Assembly: GCA_963969365.1 (NCBI GenBank)
Contig: OZ017747.1
Coordinates: 992,001 to 1,056,000, forward strand
Length of the DNA stretch: 64,000 bases
DNA from: Asterochloris sp. CNOR1
Taxonomy: Eukaryota > Chlorophyta > Trebouxiophyceae > Trebouxiales > Trebouxiaceae
Reading direction: 5' to 3'
The first letter of the stretch is position 1. Each line of letters starts with the position of its first letter. A program made the translations under genes and the position numbers. This document shows positions 1 to 12,000 of this stretch, one piece after another. Below the pieces are notes generated by a model that was given only the letters and a program-made list of their open reading frames with translations, did no database searches and had not been told where the DNA came from.

Positions 1-253
1 CAATTTGACAGCGTCACGCCACCATCAGCATGATAGTTCTCGACCTGCTCATGCAGAGGTTCACCTGAAGATGTTTGCACTCCATTTCTCCTCCTCCTGA
101 GAAAGCACCATTGGCTGCCGCCGCGATGGGTGCAACAGCCTGCAGATCGTCCAAAAGTAGGTCAACAAATTTTCAAGATCTCATTCTTGAGACATGCCTG
201 CTGCTTGAGCGGGCCCAATTGAGATATTATCAGGAGAGGAGTCTTCTTTCACG

Positions 254-3200
254 TCACTGACTTTGGCCGACAAAGGCCTGCTCAGCCAGATCTATGGCTC
301 TGCCCAGGGCGGCAGCCTTGTTCACTGTCTCTTCATATTCCGACTCTGGAACTGAGTCTGCAACTATCCCTGCCCCAGCCTGCAGACAAGGGAGGACGGT
401 GTCGTGTGCATTGTGCAGGGGTCAGCAGAGCATGTTGACATTCGACATGAATTCCCTGTTGATTGCACGCCTGAGTGAAGGGACAGCGATGCCATGCATT
501 ACACTGAAGGACACAAGGCGCCCATGGTATCCGCATCCAGCAGCGTGTGAGACGTCCGCCTGCCCACCTGGAGGTGGACGACCCAGTCCTTGCGGTCAGG
601 TGTTGCAGGCCGCCCCTCGCTGCCATTTGCTGCCGCAACGCTGCTGCCATTGTCAGCTCTGGCCCCCTGGGAGGGCCGGTTGGGGATGATCATGGTGCGC
701 AGGGCGAGGGCCATGTCCATGCTGCCGTTGAAGCCGACATGGCCGATCCCGCCCCCGTAGGGACCTCGCCGATTCACCTCCAGCTCGTCAATGATCTGCA
801 TGGCCCGCACCTGCAAACAGAGCAGCTGGAAGTCAGGCTCATGCTGTGCAGTGGCAGCGCAGCAGTGGACCATCAGCAGCAGGGCATCAGTAAGGTGACC
901 TCTGCCAGGCTTCTGCCAGCACGCCATTCAGCAGGCTGTAAGCTGCCAAGCCCCATTGAGAAGAAAGCATGTGACAGGGCGCCCTTGCTGCCAGCCAGCT
1001 ACAGATCCAGTCAGCTCAAAACCCAGGAAGGCCAGACACCCAGCAGCCCACCTTGGGGGCGCCACTCACTGTTCCTGCTGGAAGTGCTGCCCGCAGGACG
1101 TCCCAGGCGTCCAGCTGTGGCAGCAGGTCCCCTGTGACGGTGGAGGATAGGTGCATCACGTGGCTATAGCGCTCCACCTCCATGAGGGCCTCCACACGCA
1201 CTGACCCCATCTTGGCGACCTGAGCAGACAATCTGAAGCAGTCTGAGCAGTGCACAGCTCCAATGAGTCTGGTGGCCGTCGCAATAGCGCAGAGAATGCA
1301 GGCTTGCCATGCATGCTCAAGGATGCTGGGAAGCCGGCAAGTGATATGCAATCCTTCACGCAAGGCTGCACTCAGAGGAAGATCACTTGCTTATGAGCTT
1401 CTCCATTGTCGGCCAGCCCAAGGGGTAGTCGCGTGAAGCAGCAAGGGGCGTGGACAAATAGGTGTCGGTCAGTGGTACACGTTATTGCTGCACCAATGCT
1501 GTGCAGCCAAGAATAATGTTGTGTGCAGCCCAGGGGAGAGATACCTGCCCACATTTTTGCAACTCAGCTACATCAACATCATGTGCTTTGCTGGCAAAAG
1601 CATAACCTGTTGAAGAAATTTCAATTGCCAACACCTCGTTGCGCTCTTGGACCACCAGCATGATGTGCTCTGCTGGCCATTGTTGAATGAGGGTGCACCG
1701 TCTGTCACCTTGCCCACATCATTGCGCCCTAAGTCCACCAGCATGACATGCTCCGCCCGCTCCTTCTCATCTGCCAGCAGGTCCTGTGCTAGAGCTGCAT
1801 CCTCCGCCTCTGTCTTGCCCCTCCGCCGCGTGCCTGCCAGCGGCCTTCAGAGCAGACAGTCAGAGTGTCAGCAGCCTGCTTGCTGGCACCTGGGCATGCG
1901 GCTCTACACTACTGTGGTCGACCTCAAATCTGTGATCATGCACCTTCACACAGAAGAGCCGGCAGAAGTGCAGGAACTTGTATTCACGACAACCTGGGCA
2001 CATACGCGCTAATCTTGAGCAATATGCATATGCGACTCTACATGCAGGTGCAATGCTGGCATAATCGGTGGCTACTAGCTGAGCAGGCAGACAGACTGTG
2101 ATGGTGTCGCTGCACAGCAGACAGACAGACCTGTTGATGACCTTCCGATCATGGCCAACCCTGCACAGGATCTCAGGGCTGCTGGCCACCAGAATGGAGC
2201 CACGAGCCTGAAGGTACACCATGTAGGGGGAGGGGTTGACCACTCGGAGTGCCCTGCACAGCACTACAACTTACTGAATGCAATGGCTGCGATCCGAATG
2301 CACAGAGAATTCAAGCTGTCCAGGGCAGCCTGACCAGGTGCTGTCCTAGCACGGCCAGGCTGCTGCAAAGCTCCAGAGCATGCATGCCCTGTGCAACACA
2401 AAGGGGAACAGCCACCGACACAATCCAGCAGCAGCAGCAGCAGACCTAAGGCACCACACTGCTTGGAGCCCCTCAAGGGATCCTGTCAGCAGTCCTCTCA
2501 GCAGCACCAGGCCACTGCATAGATCCATAGAGCCCGAGCGCACTGACCTGTAAACCTCGAATGGGTCTGCTGGTGTGCGGCGCTCAAAGCGTTGGCTAAG
2601 CACCAGCTGGAAGACGTCCCCTGCATCAATGTGCTCCTTGGTGGCAGCCACTGCTGCCAGGAAGTCCTGCCTGGTCATGTTGGAGAAGGCAGGGGGACGT
2701 GGCCGGTTGGAGAGGGTCAGGGTGACCTGCAGTGAGAGCACGCTGGCGCTGACACCTTGTATGCAGACACATCTGGGCCGCACAGCGCAGGGGGCACACG
2801 CAGGCGCTCCGCACAGCACACAGCTTGTAGTGCCTGCTGCCCTGCAGGCATGCTCAGCGCAACCTGCAAGCTAACCCTGCCATTGTCAATGCAGACGCTT
2901 CCAAGGGACCAGATGCTGTGCATGTTGCCTACCGGGCAGCACGCACTTGACTGCTGGCGGACTACCCACCCTGCTGGTGGAGAAGCTGGGGTTTGTCTGT
3001 ACACAGTGCACAGTGCACAGACCTTCTCTGCATGCTGCCAGAGCCCCACTCACCCTGCTGCTGGGCAGGCTGGGGCACTCTTGCAGCCCTGTTCCCAGAC
3101 CACACTGGCCAGCACCCACTCACCCTCCCATTGGACAGGCTGGGGGCGTTCTCATTGCAGACTTTGCGGGCAACGCTGGCAAGCTGCTGGCGCCCATGCT

Positions 3201-4497
3201 GGTAGGCTGCTTCCAGGGAGTCGTGCTTGTCTGTGTGCACCCAGGTGATGATGTAGGCCAGCTTGGTGGCCTGGTCAAACACCAGCACAGTGTTGTACAG
3301 AGCCAGGTGCATGTCGGGGAGCTGGCGGTCATCTGTGGGGGCATGCTGAAAGGGGAGCTTGCCTGCACAGCCAGCCAGGCTATTGGTCAGACATGGCCCT
3401 GTGCGCTACCAATGACGGGTCAGAGACAAGAGCAGGCAAGGTAATGCCTTGCGTGGTGCAAATGGGCAAGCTGGACATGTTTGCACAGGCATAAGCAGCT
3501 GCAAGTCTGCTCAAAGGTATGTAGAGCAGCCCCTTTGTAGGTACAGAAGCAGCATGACTGTCTGCAAACCCCAGCATCTCCATTGAGGGCTCCAACAAGC
3601 ATTTGTTGGTGCAACCTCACCTGAATATACATAGCGCACTGTGTCATAGCCACAGTAGCCGACCCAGCCGCCAGTGAACACCTGTGGCAGCGCTGGGTCC
3701 TGTGCAATGCGCCAGCCCGAGCTGAGCTGAACTGCAGTCTCCAGGGGGTCGTCTGCGTCGAACTCCTCAGCTGTGCCCAGCTCACGGTCGTCTATTATGA
3801 CATGCTGGTCCTTAGCAATGATCTCAACAGACGGCTGGGCTCCCACAAAGCTGTAGCGGCCCTGCAGGCAGAGTTTACTGCAGTGCTCTGCTTGGAGGCT
3901 CCTCTGGCGGCCTCCTTAGGAGGTTGAAGCAGATGTCAGCAACCAGGCATTGCCTGCTTGCTGGCAGTGCCTCAAAGAGGGCCGCAGCGCACCGTCTGAT
4001 TGCCATTGACCACAGACTCAAAGAGAAAGCTGGGGGCATCACGATTATCCTCCTTCACCAGGCATCTGTATGCCAGCACTGGCGTCAGGTGGTCGCTGAA
4101 GATGCGCTCAAACAGAGGCACCACATTGCCCTTGCTGGCTGCTGCCTGGAACTGCTGAAAGTCCGGGCTCTCAGCCAGCTCACTATGGTTTGAAACCTCT
4201 TCTCCTGCAGCAGCTGCCATGAGCATAAGAAGCTTGCTGGCACGTCTGACATGCACAAGGAACTTGAGTGCATGGGCATGTCATCCCAAAATGGTTGCTC
4301 GCACCCAGCATTGACACAGAGAGTTCTGCTGCGCGAGACCTTGCAGCAAGGGTCTCATGCTTCCTCTTCCTGCTCTTTGTGCAGATCTGGGGTCGGCTGG
4401 CAACATCTCTACGCCAAGCAGACTCGCAGGCAGGGCTAACACTAGCCACACATTGAAGCAGGCTGCTGCTGCTGCGAGTTGTGGGTGGCAGCAACAT
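254..4497 (-). CDS. trpE: Anthranilate synthase component I (alpha subunit), plastid form
   Basis: The enzyme makes anthranilate from chorismate with ammonia from its glutaminase partner, the first committed step of tryptophan synthesis, in the plastid. About ten exons can be read. Exon 1 (from ATG at 4497) is Ser/Arg-rich and resembles a transit peptide. Exon 2 (about 4203-3992) has the N-terminal [17 protein letters not shown] and FLFESV block used in Trp feedback. Exon 3 has [14 protein letters not shown]. Exon 4 (3350-3145) has [16 protein letters not shown]. Exon 5 has [14 protein letters not shown]. Exon 6 has [10 protein letters not shown]. Exon 7 (about 1835-1690) has [10 protein letters not shown] and [13 protein letters not shown]. 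Exon 8 has GAPK. Exon 9 has [15 protein letters not shown]. The last exon has AGAGIVADS and ends at TGA 254-256. A Ser/Asn/Ala-rich loop (about 600-680) replaces the usual segment before the HLQAGAGIV motif. The identification is secure; the start is provisional. Confidence 0.93.
2959..3148 (-). repeat. Triplicated exon-end plus 5' splice site in a trpE intron
   Basis: On the minus strand the end of trpE exon 4 (complement of 3115-3148, CCCCAGCCTGTCCAATGG then a GTGAGTGG donor) is followed by two diverged copies at about 3044-3077 and 2959-2993. Each reads CCCCAGC(C/T)T..CC..CAG.. followed by a GTGAGTGG or GTGGGTAG donor-like string. The period is about 70-85 bases. Only the first copy continues the TrpE reading frame with family similarity. 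Confidence 0.75.
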
Positions 4498-4529
4498 GGC
4501 GAGCGTCTGCTGGATGCAGATAGGGCTGA

Positions 4530-5780
4530 CCGTTTGACCAGCCTATGTGAGTTGCCGATTACTGGTTCACAGCTGCGGGCCGCGAGTGGAAGATGCAAAA
4601 GCCTGTGCCGCTGCTGCTCTACGCAGACGACCTTGCCATACTAAGCACCAGAGCAGAGGGGCTACAGAACATGCTTGATGCATTGCAGGTCTTTAGCAAG
4701 AAGAGGCGCCTCACAGTGAACCTGGAAAAGACTGAGGTGCTGGTCTTTGAGCTGCGGCACACCCCCTGCCAGGATTTCACATACGGCGGGAGAGTGCTCA
4801 CCCGCAAGGACAGCTTCAAATATCTGGGCCTGTGGTTCCATGCCACGCAACGGGACTTCCGCCTTGCTCTGGGGAGTCTTGCAGCTTCTGCATGCAAAGC
4901 CATGCATGCCATGCGCCGCAGATGCTTCCAGCTTGGCTATGTGCACCCCCAGCGCATGTGCAACTTGTTCAATGCATTGGTGCTGCCCATCCTCAGCTAT
5001 GGCTGTGAGGTGTGGTTCTGGCACCATGATGCCAGCAGCACAGTCACCAAAGTGCTGGAAGGCGTCCACCTCCAGTTCTTACGTGGCCTGCTGGGAGTGA
5101 AACGCACCACGCACCACTTGATTGCCCTGGCTGAGTTTGGCAGATACCCGCTTCCTGTGCATTGGCAAAAACAAGTTGACAAGTTCAGGCTGCGCATCTG
5201 CAATATCACTCGCACTGCATCTGACAACCCACTGTTCTGGGCGATGTTTGACGGCACACCCAATGTGGAAAACCTTAGGCTCCTGCGTACCCCTGCTGGA
5301 TTTGCTGCCTTGCAGGCCCGCGGGAGGCCTGCCAGCGCCCCCAGCACAGAGCGCCATGAGCGGCTCTTTGCGGAGAACTCAGACAGCACCGTGGCAACGT
5401 ACAAGCAGATGCGCGGCTTCAGCGCAGCGTACACCACGCAACCTTACATCCAGCAGATCAGAGGCTACAGACTGCGCAAATCAATGGCCCATATCCGCTG
5501 CAGCAGCCACAGGCTGAGAGTTGAGACAGGCCGCTACACATCAGAAGCCAGACACGAGAGGACCTGCCGCCTCTGCACATCAGCAACCGCCATAGAAGAC
5601 GAGCAACACATCTTGCTGCACTGTCCCCAGCTCGATGACCTGCGCAACGCCCACAGCCACCTATTCCAGACGCCAGGACAGACTTTGACAGACCTCTTTG
5701 ATGACCATCCCCCAATTTTGCTTGCTAAGTATGTGCGTGCAGCGCTGCTTATGCATCAATCAGTGCTGCTTTTGCCATGA
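4530..5780 (+). mobile_element. 5'-truncated non-LTR (LINE-type) retrotransposon, reverse transcriptase C-terminal part
   Basis: The frame is open from just after a TGA at 4527 to the stop at 5778-5780; the first ATG is at 4593. It begins close to the RT catalytic palm motif, LLLYADDLAILS, so the fingers, motifs A and B, and any endonuclease are missing. What follows is typical of LINE RTs: NLEKTEVLVF, a KYLGLWF motif, the ILSYGCEVW thumb signature, and near the C-terminus a zinc-knuckle-like CRLC..H....C segment. The frame is uninterrupted for over 400 codons, so the insertion is either recent or retained. No poly(A) tail or target-site duplication could be recognised. The element lies between divergently oriented trpE and the TMC-like gene and cannot be autonomous. 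Chlamydomonas RandI/Dualen-type elements are plausible relatives, but no comparison could be run. Confidence 0.9.
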
Positions 5781-6016
5781 TTACATGAATTGTCAGTCCC
5801 ATGCCCGTTCATTGTGGCCCCCGGACTTTAAATCCATTCTCTCATTCTCTCTCGTGAGACACTGCTTCAAATCTGAATCGAAGCCTTCATCATCTGCATC
5901 TGGATATGCCAGCTCACGTCTAACCTGCTGCATGACTGACGCCTCCCATTCTCTTGAATATGCATGAGTGACTACTTGTTCCGACCTTGATTTTGGCCAA
6001 AGCACTGCTTCGCCAG

Positions 6017-9000
6017 ATGGACGTTGAACAGGATGTGGAGATGGGCATGCTGGAATGCAGTTCAGGTGTGCTTGGCACCAGCAGAGCCACCAACTTGTGC
6101 CAAGCAGTTGCCTTGCGGTCGTGGTCAGCCTGCTCCCTACTATTTGGCCTCAGCTGAGGCTGTAGCATTGCCTGCTTCATGCAGAACCCCTGGCCAGCCC
6201 CCGTGTCCGGGATGTGGTTGCAGACTTCGAGGCCCGCAGTGCTGCTGCAGGGCAGCAGACAGTGCCGCCCCCACTGCCAGGCCCATCTCGTAGCATTGCA
6301 GACATGAGCACAGTCACGCTGGAGGATGGGGTTGCCAAGCAGGCCGCCTTGCGGGTCAGTAAAGACCTTGCTGGCATCGACATTGCTGCCCGCGTCACCG
6401 CAGCCCACCTGGATGAGCTCGCTGGGCACCACCCGGCAACACCCAGCAAAGATCTGCCAAGCAGCAGCAGGCGGGCCACCCGCACAACTGCAGACAGGCC
6501 CGCAGGCAGTGCTGGCTGGGTGGCACCAGACCAGACCCTGCCAGGGGCCAGCAGGCGGGGGACGCGCACCACAACTGACAGGCCAGCAGGCAGCAGGCGC
6601 GGCACACGGGCCAGCGCAGACCAGCTCATGCCCTTTGATGGGGCAGCACCTGACAGGCTGGTGGCGGCTGCCAGGCTGCCCCTGGTGGAGGAGGATGTGC
6701 ATCAGCTGGAGCAGGTGGCAGCCTTTGCAGCAGGGGAGCGCCAGCCAGCCCCTGTGGTGGTGTCTGCCGCCTCCAGGAGCACTGCCAGTGTGCCGGTGGC
6801 CCCTGCTTTGGGACAGGCAGAGGTGCTGCAGGAGGGCGCAGGGAGTGCAGCTGGCAGATTGCCAGCTGATGCCCCTGCAGCATGGTTGACAGCCCAAGCT
6901 CAGCAGCAGCTGCTGGCGGCGCAGCTGGAGGCAATGAGTCAACTGCATGCAGGCGGGGTGCCTGCATCTGCAGTGCAGCTGGTGGCTGTGGCTCAGCAGC
7001 AGCAGCAGCTGACGGCGCAGCTAGAGGCACGGGGTCAGTTGACAGCAGGCACATTGCAGCAGGTCGATGTGCAGCAGGCAGCGGCTGGGGTGGCGTCCTT
7101 TCCTGTTCGCCAGCAGACCAGTGAGGCCAGCAGGGAGACTGAAGGTACCCATCTGATGCCTGGCTACTGCTGGGTGCCTGTTGCACCCTGTCATGCAGCA
7201 AGCATAGAATTGGCCTCATTTGCTGCAGATGAGGATAGCAGCTCAGGCAGTGAGTCAGGCAGTGAGACAGAGGGCAGCTCTGGCAGCGACCGCTCTGAGG
7301 TGACCTGCACAGCACCAACAGGAGTCTGTTCCAGCTCAGGATGCTTTGCTGACTTGGCTCCATCCGACGTGCGTCTTGCAGCCTCCTCATTGACGCGCAT
7401 AGCGCAGCATGCTCCAGGGCACTTGTCCTTGGCCTGTTGCCTTGTGAGTGCTGTGAATCGCATGTTGAGCGCAGGACGAGGAGCTGAGACTTGTTCACAG
7501 GCCAGCATTGAAGCTCATGCAGAGCACCCTGCTGATCTCCTGCCCCTACGACGCAGAAAGGAGGCTGGCAGAGCAGCAGCTGCGCTGCTGTCTCTATTCT
7601 GCTTGCTGAACGCTGTCTCAGTGCAGTACTTGCTGTGCAGGATGAGGATTCTGAGGATGCCTCTCCTGGACCTGCACCAAGAGCAGCAGCAGCAGCAGGC
7701 GCGGCCGTCGCTGCAGCTGCAGCCGCGCCTGCTGCTGCTGCACAGCAGAAGGTGCTGGGTTGGCAGGTGCCAGGCAGCCAGCAGCAGCTGTCTGCTGACC
7801 AGGTCGAAGCCCTTCGCAAGGTGTGCCTGCCTATGAAGCAGGGCCTGAATGCAGCCTGTGATGATGACAATCTGGCAAAGGCTTGCCTCGCACGAGGTGG
7901 GTCCGCAGTTTGGCTTGTGTTTGCAGCATCCTGCTGCTGCAGGCACACATGCCTTCTGAACCGATGCGTGTGCCTTCATGCTTCCAGGCGGCCATCAAGC
8001 CACTGGATGCTGCTGCCTGCAGAAACAGAACGCTTATGACCACATGCAGCGCACAATGCGCTTTGAGGAGACCCCGGTGGCCCCCAAGTCAGCTGTGCCA
8101 CTGACAGCCAAGAACCTTGCATATGCCCAGCTAGCTGCTGGCAGCGACAGCAGGTTGCAGCGAGCCCCGTCCAAACTCAGCATGGCCTCAGGTAGGCTCC
8201 CAGAAGCAGCACACTGTGCCTGACCCTCAATGCCCAGCGAAAGCTGTCCAGCACCACTGACCTTGTACTGCCAGTGTAAGCACAGCAAGGGGACAGCTTG
8301 GCTCCAGACCCTGCTGCTGGCAAGCCACTGCATATCCCAGCTGAGCGGCCACAGATGTTGGTTGACTTGGACCCAGCCGACCACCCTGGCCCCTGCAGGT
8401 GTGGAGAGCAGCGCTGGCAGCGCCGTCAGTGCCGCATCTGGCCTCAGCAACGTGGTGGGCGGCAGGAAGCGCACCCAGCAGCTGACAGAAACATACAACA
8501 GGGCACGGGCGCGCCTGCAGGCGCTGCAGGTGAAGCCGCCTGAACGCCCGACCCTTGCAAAGATAGTGATGGATGCAACTCTGCGGCCGGGGCTGCCTGA
8601 ACACTTAACCCTTGCCAACTGGTCCTGTATGCCAGTCTGAGCTGTGCACATATCTTTATGGCCCTTGTAGACTTGCTCCCACCACAGTCACCAGAAAGAA
8701 GCACAGTGGGCTGAAACAGGAGCAACCATGCACGGGTACTGAGCTGCACAGCACGCTTTGGACGGGTGCTGAGCTGCACACGGCGTCCTGATCCCAGCAG
8801 GCTCTCCCTGTGTACGTTGCCCAACGGCCCACAGCCTTGGTGCTGCAGGAGAATGAGGCAGAGCTGTTCACCAAGAAAAGCGTGTGGCGCACCCTCAAGA
8901 TCAACCTGAAGGAGGGCGCCCGCCGCGTGTCCGACACATTCAGCCTGTGGCGGTCTGGCATCCAGTCTGTGGAGGGGAAGCATGGTGAGCACTGCCGTGG

Positions 9001-12000
9001 TGATCAGAGGCTGTCCCCCTGCCCCTGTACCGCCAGACTGTTGGCATGCGCACGTCAGGCCAGAAGTCAGCGGCACTGGCAAGGGTTGCACAGCACCTTG
9101 GTGGCTGCAATGTCTGGTCTCTGAAATTTGCAATGCGGCAGGTGTTTCCACTTGCAGTCCACTGCAGCCACTGGACTGTCCCAGCCATACTGCCTGGCCC
9201 TGCAGGCTCCAATGTGTCCCTGACCCTCTACTTTGTCCGCTTTGCCCTCCTCATGAACTTCATCATCCTGGCCATCTGGGTCTGCCTGACGGTGTTTCCC
9301 TTCTTTGACTCCCCGCCCTCCACCTTCAGCTGGTCCATCTTCAGGCAGGAGCCTGCCAAGGACATGCTTCAGGGCTATGGGCTTGATAACACCTTCCTGC
9401 TGTATGGTGAGTGTGGTGCCATGGCTCTGTGGATTCCTGCCTGCAGAGGGCAGGCTTCCAGGGTCAGGCTGGACAATGTCTGTTGCTGTGCTGCCCCATG
9501 TGGCTTTGCAAGTGCCATATGTGAGCTGATTTGCTCAGAAAGCAACAATGTGGGCTGAGAGCTGCCGGCATGGGCTGTTACCCTTGAGCATCTTGCTGGC
9601 AGCACCTCAACGGGTGCATCATGCAGAGGTCGAGGGGTAGCTGAGCATGGTTCTGTTGCTGTTGAGCTGTGCGTAGCAGGGGTGACATTGCTGCAGGAGG
9701 CTACAATTATCCAGTGGGGAGCAAGCACGGCTTTTTCCGGCCAGACCTGATGTGGACGATCACCATTGGCGCGATGTACCTTGTCAGTCTGCTCATGCTG
9801 CTCTACAACATCCAGAAGCGCCTCAAGGTGTGACCAGGGGGGGTGCGGCGTTTCTGGCAGTGCCCACCTGTGGCTGTGCATGGCACCAGAGGTTGTTGAG
9901 CTGGCACGTCCACCTCGATGACTGGCTGTATTGCATGGCGCCTCAGGCTGGCTGGCAGCCTGCTCTCACTACAGCCAGGCGGGCAACTCGTGGCTCTTCA
10001 GCTGCACATGAGGTGCCCCTGTGCTTGTGTGAGCTGACAGCCAGCACACTGTGCGGTAGCTGCAGCAGCAGATCCAATCAAGCACAGTTCATCCACTGCT
10101 GCATGGAACTTGCGTCCAGACATGTCTGCCCCAACTTTTGCAGAGCATGTTGTGTGCGGGCAGTGCACAGCCACCCTCTGCACCCACTTGAGCACAGTGT
10201 TGCACGTGACAGCCTGCTGTAAACAGGCTTCCTGTGATTATGGGGGTTGGTGGCATCTGCTGCGTGGTCAGCCTAGTCCACCCCATGGCCGCAAAGCGTT
10301 GGCTCTCTTTCTGCCTCCTGCCCTGAACAGACACCCCCCTGGTAGCCCACAGGACGAGGGGGACAGCTCCATTGTGGGCAGCCACAGGTTCACTCTCTGC
10401 CTGCACGGCTGCCTTTTGCCTGCAGGTCTGCCTCCCTGCAGTGCCTGCACACCCCGCACCCTGCCACAACCCGACTCGTGCGCCTACAGGGGGAGGGGGA
10501 CAGCTCCTTTGTGGGCAGCAACAGGTTCTTCCCCTTCTCCACAGTCGTGTTTGCCTCCTGGGACTTCCACTTGACTGACCCCAGCGCTGCACGCAACCTG
10601 CGCCGCTCCATCCGCAACCAGCTGAAGGAGATGGTCAATGATGCCCTGCTGGCTGACAAAATCATTGACCGCAAAACCAAGATCATGAACTTTGCCCGCA
10701 AGGTGCATACCTGTGAAAGACATGCATGGCCTGCGGCAGAGGGCATGGGGCACTGCATCGCAGTGCTCTGTATCTGTTGTATCTTGTAGCTGTGCAGGGC
10801 AAGCACCTGCTGGTGTGCAATGCTGTTTTCCTGCATTGCAACATTCATTGGGCTGACCTGTTCCCGCCCTACTACTGCTGCCTATTCATGCCTCGGGATA
10901 CAACAGACGAAGCTGTCAACAAGCAAGCTGCCAGCTGGCAAGATGGCAAGCTGCTTAACTCTGACTGCCACCTGCTGCCTGTGCTGCAGGCAGCCTGCAT
11001 CCTGATTCTGTGGCCAATAATCGTCGCTGGCACAGCTGCCAGTACTTACTACATTGTGGTCTACAGCAGTGAGATTTCCCAGCAACTCAGCACCAGCTAT
11101 GGGCCCACCATCTGCCTGTCAGCTGTCAACATCATCTCAGGGCAGCTGGTGTATGGCAGCACCCTGCTGGAGAACTGGGATCCCCGCTACAAGACTGATG
11201 TGAGTCCTTGCTGCTGCACAAAAATCAGTGGCAGCCCTGCTCCTGTGCAGGTGGCTTTGCACTCTTCATGGTGTCTCAAGCCTTGTACCAGCTGCGTGTG
11301 TGCTCTTAGAGACAGTCATTACTCCCACAAGCAGTGAGGCTCCCTGTGCCCTGCCATTGTCACACCCTTCCACGAACACTGTCAAGTGCATGCCCTGGTG
11401 GAGTCACCTACATCCACAGAAGCAATGTTCTGCAGGTGGAGGCTTTCAAGTATTTCTGGATCAAGGCCATCAATGTTGGCACCCTGGTGTTCCAGCTCTA
11501 CCGAGTGGAGAGGGATGCTCAGAGCGCAGCAGCCGTCTTCCACTCCGCACAGGCTGCCGACCTGCACGCCTGCAACATGACCCTGGGGGTGGCCAAGGCT
11601 GACGCAGAGTGCCCCACAGGGCTCGTCTGCTGCGACGAGAACTGCGACAATGCACTAAACAGCACTGCCCTATACGTGAGCCTGCAGCGGCACATTGAGA
11701 GGCAGCAGACAGTCTCAATTTTCCTGACTGACATGTTTTGCTGTCTGAGATCAGCTGGCCTGCTGACGGGAGCACTGCATCTGCAGCTGTCACGCAGGTG
11801 CATGTGGTGCATGGCGTGCAGGCCAGGGCGTCAGTCAGGTGTGCAGAGACAGACCTGTGCGGCTGGCCGGCCTGCAGGACAAGTGCGTTCCAGGCTGCCC
11901 TGAGAACGTCGTTGGCATCACCTTCTACCGCTACATCCTGACCAATGTGGTCTCCATGTGTGGCGTGAACATCTTCACAGCCATCTCCTACAAGCTGGTT

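Noticed and set aside
4530-5780. Intact autonomous retrotransposon
   Set aside because: The RT begins at the palm YADD motif. Motifs A and B and the endonuclease are missing, and no second open frame or poly(A) tail was found.
6626-7948. 440-codon open frame on the minus strand
   Set aside because: It lies opposite the Ala/Gln/Ser-rich TMC N-terminus and its composition mirrors the repetitive GC-rich codons. It has no domain, and the plus strand joins cleanly to the TMC exons.
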